Notes under the pieces: generated by a model
Databases searched by the model: none
What the model saw: the letters and a program-made list of their open reading frames with translations, nothing else
What the model was told of the DNA's origin: nothing
Position numbers and translations under genes: made by a program
Shown here: positions 59,009 through 64,000 of the stretch, piece after piece
How positions within the stretch are numbered: the stretch's first letter is position 1
Layout of the letters: each line of letters starts with the position of its first letter
From: CAWATZ01 sp963784995
GTDB lineage: Bacteria > Planctomycetota > Planctomycetia > Gemmatales > Gemmataceae
Direction: 5' to 3'
DNA: 64,000 nucleotides
NCBI GenBank assembly: GCA_963784995.1
Contig: CAWATZ010000003.1
Location: 1,674,001-1,738,000 of the forward strand

Positions 59009-60265
59009 TGACGGTGGCTGAGGTTCCCGCAGTGGTGGTGACGGTGACGTCCACGGTGCCGGCCGCTTGCGGTGGGGACACGACCGTGATCGAGGTCGAG
59101 GTGGAGGCGGTAACCGTGGCCGCCACGCTGCCGAAGTTGACCCCGAGCAGGCCGCGAAGTTGCTGCCGTGAGATGGTCAGCGTGGTGCCGCCCGCGGTGC
59201 TGCCGCTGCCGGTGGACAGCGACGTGACCGACGGATCCGTGGCCGCGGTGAAGGTGTACTCGTCGCTGCTGCTGGACGCGGAGTCCCCGTGGGCGTGACC
59301 ACCTTGACGTCCACCGTGCCGGCGGTCTCGGCGGGGGTAACGGCGGTGATGCTGGTGGCCGAGGTGACGGTGTAGCTGCTGGCGTCCTCGCCGCCGAAGA
59401 GGACCTCGGTGGCAGCGGTGAAGTTGCTGCCCGTGATGGTAATGGTGTCGTTGCCGGCGGTGCTGCCGCTGCTGGCACTGAGGCTGCCGACGGCGGGGGC
59501 GCTGGCAGCGGAGAGCTGAACTGGGTGCTGCTGGAGGTGGCCGAGGTGCCGGCGTAGGTGCTGACGGTCACGTCCACGACGCCGGCAAACTGGGCCGGGG
59601 AGGTCGCGGTGATGCTGGTGGAGGAGGTGACGGTGAAGCTGCTGGCGGGCTCGTCGCCGAAGAAGACCCCGGTGGCCCCGGTGAAGTTGCTGCCGGTGAT
59701 GACCACGCTGGTGCCGCCGGCGGTGCTGCCGCTGGTGGTGCCCAGGCTGCTGATGGTGGGCAGGGAGGCGGCGGTCACGGTGAAGTCGTCGCTGCTGGAG
59801 GTGGCGGAGGTGCCGCTGGGGGTGGTCACGGTCACGTCGTAGGTGCCGACCGGCAGAGCGGGAGCGGTGGCCGTCAGGCTGGTGGAGGAGACGTAGACGA
59901 CGCTGGCGGAGTAGCCGCCGAAGTCCACGGTGCTGCCGCTGGTGAAGTCGGTGCCGGTGATGGCCACGCTGGCGCCTCCGGCGGTGGTGCCGCTGGTGGT
60001 GCCCAGGCCGGTGACGGTCGGGGCCGCCGTGGCCAGGTAGGTGAACTGGTCGGCGCTGCCGGTCCCGGAGGTGCCGTTGTTGGTGGTGACGGTGACGTCC
60101 ACGGTGCCGGCCGAGCCCGCGGGGATGACGATGCTCAGGTCGGAATCGTCCAGCACCGTGTAGGAGGTTGCCGCCGTGCCGCCGACGTCCACGGCGGTGG
60201 TGCCGCTGAAGTTGGTGCCGCTGACCAGGACGGTCATGCCTCCGGCGGCGCTGCCGGTGGTGAGG
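59009..60265 (-). pseudogene. 3' part of the second TIG gene, broken by several indels and truncated
   Basis: Continues the gene at 60266-63346 as TIG domains matching domains 11-15 of the giant protein. Compared with that gene at DNA level, single-base changes break the frame near 60333, 60265, 59513, 59285, 59155 and 59170. Longest intact piece: 60237 down to about 59515 (MTVLVSGTNFSGTTAVDVGG ... VDVTVSTYAGTSATSSSTQF). Similarity stops abruptly at about 59009 (DVTVTTTAGTSATV), 12 bp from the end of the sigma gene. No C-terminal WVGG/NNSGT region is present. Some breaks may be sequence errors; their density here is higher than elsewhere. Confidence 0.7.
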
Positions 60266-63200
60266 TCAGCCCGGTGACGGTGGGAGCGGGCGCGGTGACG
60301 TTGCTGACGGTGAACTGGTCGCTGCTGGAGGTGCGGAGGTGCCGCTGGGCGTGGTCACCTGGATGTCCAGCGTGCCGGCCGGCAGTTCCGGAGTCCAGGC
60401 CGTGATCGACGTGTCCGAGTTGACGACGTAGGAGGCCGCTTCGGTGCCGCTGAAGGTGACGGAATCGGCCCCGGTGAAGCCGCTGCCCAGGATGGTCACG
60501 GCGGTGCCGCCGGAGGTCGGCCCGCTGTTGTTGACCACGCTGTTGACGCTGGGACTGGCCGCCGCGGTGTAGGTGAACTGATCCGCGCTGGAGGTGGCGG
60601 AGGTGCCGCTGGGCGTGGTGACGGTGACGTCCACGGTGCCGGCCGCCTGGGCGGGGTCATAGGCCCCGATGGAGCCATCGGGATTGACCACGAAGGAGGC
60701 CGGCACGCTGCCAAACATCACGGCGGAGGCAGCGGCCAGGTTGGTGCCGTCGATGGTCACCAGGCTGCCGCCCGCCGTGGTGTCGCTGGTGGTGGCCAGG
60801 CTGGTCACGGTCGGGGCCGGTGCCGCGTCAAAGGCAAATTGATCCGCGGAGGTCGATTCGGAGGTCCCGGCGTAGGTCTGGACCGTAATGTCCACGGTGC
60901 CGGCTGCATCGGGAGGAGCGACGGCGGTGATCGACGAGTCCGAGTTGAAGACGAAACTGCTGGCGGGCTCGCCGCCAAAGAGGACATTGAGGGCCCCGGT
61001 GAAGTTGGAGCCGGTCAGATTGACCGTGGTGCCGCCCGCGGTCGAGCCGCTATCGGTGTCCAGGCCGCTGACGGCGGGTGCCGAGCCGAGCGAGTAGGTC
61101 AGCTGGGTGCTGCTGGAGAGGGTGGAGGTGCCTTCAGGCGAGGTGACGCTCACGTCCCAGACACCCGCGTAATACGGCGGCGTGACGAAGGTGATTTGCG
61201 AGTCGGAATTGATCGTGAAATCGTCGATGGTGGTGTCGCCCAGGTTGATGGCGTAGACGTCGGAGAAGCCGCTGCCGGTGAGCGTAACCAGGGTTCCGCC
61301 CGCCGTGGTGGTGCTGGTGCTGATGCTGCTGATGCTCGGCGGGGAAGCCGTGGAGTAGGTAAAATCGTCTGCCGAGGAAGTCCCCGAAGTGCCGGCGTCG
61401 GTGGTCACCGTGACATTCACCATGCCGGCTGCATCGGGCGGGGCGAACACGCTGATGGAGCCGTCGGAATCGACGACAATGTTCGTGGTGGAGTCAGAAC
61501 CAAAGCTCACACTGGTGGCACCGGTGAACCCGCTGCCGACGATTGTGATTGGCGTGCCGCCGGTCGTTGGACCGCTGCTGACGTCGAGGCCAGTGACCGT
61601 GGGCGTAGCAGCGGCAGTGTAAGCAAAATCATCGGCGGACACGTCGGAGGAAGTGCCGCTCGGGGTGATCACGGTGACATCGACGGTGCCAGTCGCCTCC
61701 GGTGGAGCTGTGGCGACAATGGTACTATCGTTGACGACGTCCACAATGGTCCCTGGCTCGGAGCCGAAATCGACTGCCGTGGCACCGGTGAAGTAACTGC
61801 CCGAGATGGTTACCGTCGTGCCGCCTGCGGTCGTTCCGGTGGCAATGCTCAGGCCAGAGACTGATGGGTCCGAGGCGTTGGAGTAGGTAAAATCGTCGGC
61901 AGTCGAAGTTGCCGAGGTGCCGCCAGGCGTATCCACAATGACGTTGACTGTCCCTGCGACTTCGGAAGGGGAAAACGCGGTAAGTTGGCTGTCACTGTTG
62001 ACAACAATCTTGGAGGCGAGAGTATTGCCAAACATGACGGCAGTAGCCCATGTAAACCCTGACCCTGTGAGAACGACCGGAGTGCCTCCAGCGGTTGTGC
62101 CTGTGTCAGTCGATTCGTTTGTGATGGTCGGCACCGGAAGAGCAGTGACCACTGTTTCGGTGAAATCCTCTGACGTGGACGAGAAATACGTCCCATCACC
62201 CTGGTAAACCCCAGTGATCAAATCGGTTCCTGGAGGGAGAGTCGAAGTGGAGAAGGTTGCTACTCCCGATGAATTCAAGGTACTCTGCCCCAAGGACGTG
62301 CCGCCATCCCAGAAGGAAACGTTGCCTGTCGGGATTCCGCTTCCTGCGGACACGGTGGCTGTGAACGTCACAGATTGGCCGACATCGGTTGTGGGCGCGT
62401 TGGAAGCTACTGCGGTGCTTGTGTCCTTCGGACCTAGCCCAAAGAAGCCCGGTTTAATAAGCGCCAAGCCTTTGCCCTTGTATAGTGGAGTATAAGTTAC
62501 GCTTCCAATTGGAAACGTTGTCGTTGCAAACTCTGCCGGTGTCTTGCCGCCCAGGTAGAGGAGAGGGATGAAGGAGCCCCTTCCCGGCACAAATTTTCCA
62601 CCAGCGCCGGTGATGGATAGAGTTCCAGCGAGTGTTGCCACTCCTCCTGTCGGGGGCGCCGTTCCCACAGCCGGTCGCTGCTTGAGGATCAACTTGCTTA
62701 CGTTGTCAACTGGGGCGGGGTGGTATGCAATTTCGAGCGTTGCCGTCTTGGTCTGGGTGAAGTTACCAACAACGGTAACCGTGATGGGAGGGTTGGCAGA
62801 GTTGCCAATGTCCAACGTCCCATCGTTGTAGATGCTCCCGGTGATTATCATCGGGTTGTAGATCGTTGCGGTTCCCTTATTGGAGAGCAAGCCCTCAATC
62901 TTAGATGCGGCCCCCGAGTACGCATCGAACGTACCTTTGTTGATAATCTCTCCGGCGGCGAGAGTGTATCCAGCCTTGAGTGTGAGCTTGTTGAGGTTGG
63001 TGATCGTGGTGGTAACAGCCAGGTTCCCCCGGACAGCCAAATCAGCACCTGCCGCAACCTGGATGCTATACGCTTCTGAGAAAGCACCAGCGGGAAGGGG
63101 TTCCACGAGGACGGACCCCGAAGGAATAATCACCTCGGAATTGTTTGTCGGGACCCCATTTGTCCAGTTACCAAACCTCCCCCAATCTCCTGAACCTCCC

Positions 63201-63346
63201 TTCCACACATCGATGTCAGCAGGTACAAGACGTGCCTCAAGCCACTCAAGGGAAGGACGACTGTAACGCGGACGAGCCTTGCTCGTGCGAGCCTTGGTCA
63301 CGGGAGCGAAGGGCAACGAACGCAGAGCGAAGAAGAACGACAGCAT
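60266..63346 (-). CDS. IPT/TIG-repeat surface protein, second copy (N-terminal 1,026 aa intact)
   Basis: ATG 63346 (MLSFFFALRSLPFAPVTKAR) has GGGAG upstream. The N-terminus has the planctomycete motif SLEWLEARLVPA, then a W-rich module (VWKGGSGDWGRFGNWTNG), a ~200-residue beta region (NKLTLKAGYTLAAGEIINKG), and an Ig-like Big_3-type domain (DVGQSVTFTATVSAGSGIPT, GNVSFWDGGTSLGQSTL). Seven TIG domains follow in the open frame, collinear with domains 4-10 of the giant TIG protein. The frame ends at 60266 in out-of-frame sequence after a base loss near 60333. An exported adhesin or matrix role is inferred. As it stands the gene lacks a normal C-terminus. Confidence 0.8.
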   Translation of the reverse strand: MLSFFFALRSLPFAPVTKARTSKARPRYSRPSLEWLEARLVPADIDVWKGGSGDWGRFGNWTNGVPTNNSEVIIPSGSVLVEPLPAGAFSEAYSIQVAAGADLAVRGNLAVTTTITNLNKLTLKAGYTLAAGEIINKGTFDAYSGAASKIEGLLSNKGTATIYNPMIITGSIYNDGTLDIGNSANPPITVTVVGNFTQTKTATLEIAYHPAPVDNVSKLILKQRPAVGTAPPTGGVATLAGTLSITGAGGKFVPGRGSFIPLLYLGGKTPAEFATTTFPIGSVTYTPLYKGKGLALIKPGFFGLGPKDTSTAVASNAPTTDVGQSVTFTATVSAGSGIPTGNVSFWDGGTSLGQSTLNSSGVATFSTSTLPPGTDLITGVYQGDGTYFSSTSEDFTETVVTALPVPTITNESTDTGTTAGGTPVVLTGSGFTWATAVMFGNTLASKIVVNSDSQLTAFSPSEVAGTVNVIVDTPGGTSATSTADDFTYSNASDPSVSGLSIATGTTAGGTTVTISGSYFTGATAVDFGSEPGTIVDVVNDSTIVATAPPEATGTVDVTVITPSGTSSDVSADDFAYTAAATPTVTGLDVSSGPTTGGTPITIVGSGFTGATSVSFGSDSTTNIVVDSDGSISVFAPPDAAGMVNVTVTTDAGTSGTSSADDFTYSTASPPSISSISTSTTTAGGTLVTLTGSGFSDVYAINLGDTTIDDFTINSDSQITFVTPPYYAGVWDVSVTSPEGTSTLSSSTQLTYSLGSAPAVSGLDTDSGSTAGGTTVNLTGSNFTGALNVLFGGEPASSFVFNSDSSITAVAPPDAAGTVDITVQTYAGTSESTSADQFAFDAAPAPTVTSLATTSDTTAGGSLVTIDGTNLAAASAVMFGSVPASFVVNPDGSIGAYDPAQAAGTVDVTVTTPSGTSATSSADQFTYTAAASPSVNSVVNNSGPTSGGTAVTILGSGFTGADSVTFSGTEAASYVVNSDTSITAWTPELPAGTLDIQVTTPSGTSAPPAATSSPSATSPRPLPPSPG

Positions 63347-63545
63347 TGGAGGTCTCCCTGTTGTGTTGCCGCATCGGAATTGGAAAGCCGATGCGGCTCT
63401 TTACCACTGGATACAAAACGTCAACACCAACTTCGCCAGTCCTCTTTCCGACCGCAAAATCCTGGATGGTCATGCTGCAACGGACCAATGCGTATAGCAT
63501 CGCAGCATGACCTCGTATGAAACGTAGACCCTAACAGCAGCCCAC

Positions 63546-64000
63546 TTATTTGCCAGCCTTCTTGGCTGGCATCTCCCACAACTGAATCGTTTCATTTTGT
63601 CCCGAAGCCAAGATGTCGCCATCTGGGGTAAACGCCAGAGAATCGGCCCCCGATGCCCCCTTGAGACTGCACCTTTTCTTCCCCGCGGCCACATCCCAGA
63701 GCTGGATGCCATTGTCTCCTGCCACCAAGGTCTTGCCGTCAGGACTGAAAACGATGGCGAGTACACGAGCATCACCCTTCAGGGTGACAATGTTCTTGCC
63801 GTTGGCCACATTCCAGAGTTTGATCGTCGCATCATTGCTTGCCGAGGCCAAGGTCTTGCCATCGGGGCTGAATGCCAGGCACCAGATCGTATCGGTATGG
63901 CCCTGAAACGTTGCCGTGTTCTTCCCACTGGCAGTGTCCCACAACTTGACTGTGTTGTCACCACTCGTTGACGCTAGCGATTTGCCATCTGGGCTGTATG
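63546..64000 (-). CDS. WD40-repeat protein, C-terminal part (runs off right edge)
   Basis: About 151 codons to the stop at 63546; the start lies beyond the window. Four WD40 blades are visible, each as 'FSPDGKTLAS-x-S-x-D-x-T-I-K-LW-D/N-x-A-x-G-K': SLASTSGDNTVKLWDTASGK, LASASNDATIKLWNVANGK, LVAGDNGIQLWDVAAGKK and ILASGQNETIQLWEMPAKK. In Gemmata-like bacteria such propellers often form the C-terminus of large proteins with a Ser/Thr kinase, caspase or sigma domain; that part is not visible here. It shares the strand of the TIG gene, 199 bp away. Confidence 0.85.
   Translation of the reverse strand, partial: YSPDGKSLASTSGDNTVKLWDTASGKNTATFQGHTDTIWCLAFSPDGKTLASASNDATIKLWNVANGKNIVTLKGDARVLAIVFSPDGKTLVAGDNGIQLWDVAAGKKRCSLKGASGADSLAFTPDGDILASGQNETIQLWEMPAKKAGK

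Overview
The window looks like chromosomal DNA of a planctomycete, most likely of the Gemmataceae/Gemmatales. This rests on protein types rather than on any marker gene: Tat-exported and soluble Gfo/Idh/MocA oxidoreductases, an FGly sulfatase, secreted HEAT-repeat and PQQ-type beta-propeller proteins, a Uma2 nuclease, a soluble eukaryote-like Ser/Thr kinase with HGD/DLG motifs, two members of a family beginning M(T/D)E-x-EWL that I recognise from Gemmata genomes, and giant IPT/TIG proteins whose N-termini carry the 'LExLExRxVPA' motif. DNA is GC-rich except for a few AT-richer islands. No rRNA, tRNA, CRISPR array or insertion sequence was recognised.

Region by region. 0-13 kb: hydrolases, a BamB-like propeller protein, a Tat-signal oxidoreductase followed by a HEAT protein, an HtrA-like protease, a second oxidoreductase, ispH and a small cysteine-containing secreted protein. 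13-18.3 kb: an ACT-domain protein faces a kinase; methyltransferase, coaD and a large esterase-like hydrolase run on the minus strand. 18.4-25.8 kb (plus): Uma2, a HEAT/STN-like secreted protein, a hybrid receiver-histidine kinase overlapping a response regulator, an iduronate-sulfatase-like enzyme, a Gemmata-family protein and a membrane protein. 25.8-27.7 kb (minus): an MBL-fold hydrolase and a secreted protein of unknown function.

28.4-32 kb: a tight two-gene unit encodes an RNase HI-fold protein that has lost most catalytic acids and a Rad50/SbcC-like ATPase with a CxxC hook. This is the best candidate here for an undescribed system. A palindromic repeat is inserted in frame in the ATPase gene. 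32.4-41 kb: four tandem secreted paralogues with N-terminal HEAT repeats and a C-terminal propeller, separated by long palindromes.

41-64 kb: a 10-kb gene with 23 IPT/TIG repeats, a composite HEAT-propeller-HEAT gene, a ParB-like gene, a protein with a J-domain-like segment, two ECF sigma factors, a small GNPGGPGNPF protein, a second TIG gene collinear with repeats 4-15 of the first but truncated beside a sigma gene, and a WD40 protein running off the right edge.

At least a dozen genes, including conserved ones such as ispH, are broken by single-base indels, mostly in short homopolymers. Sequence error is the simplest explanation for most of them, so these genes are annotated here as single reconstructed units with the break stated. 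Palindromic intergenic repeats of several families (three copies each of two of them) are a second pervasive theme.
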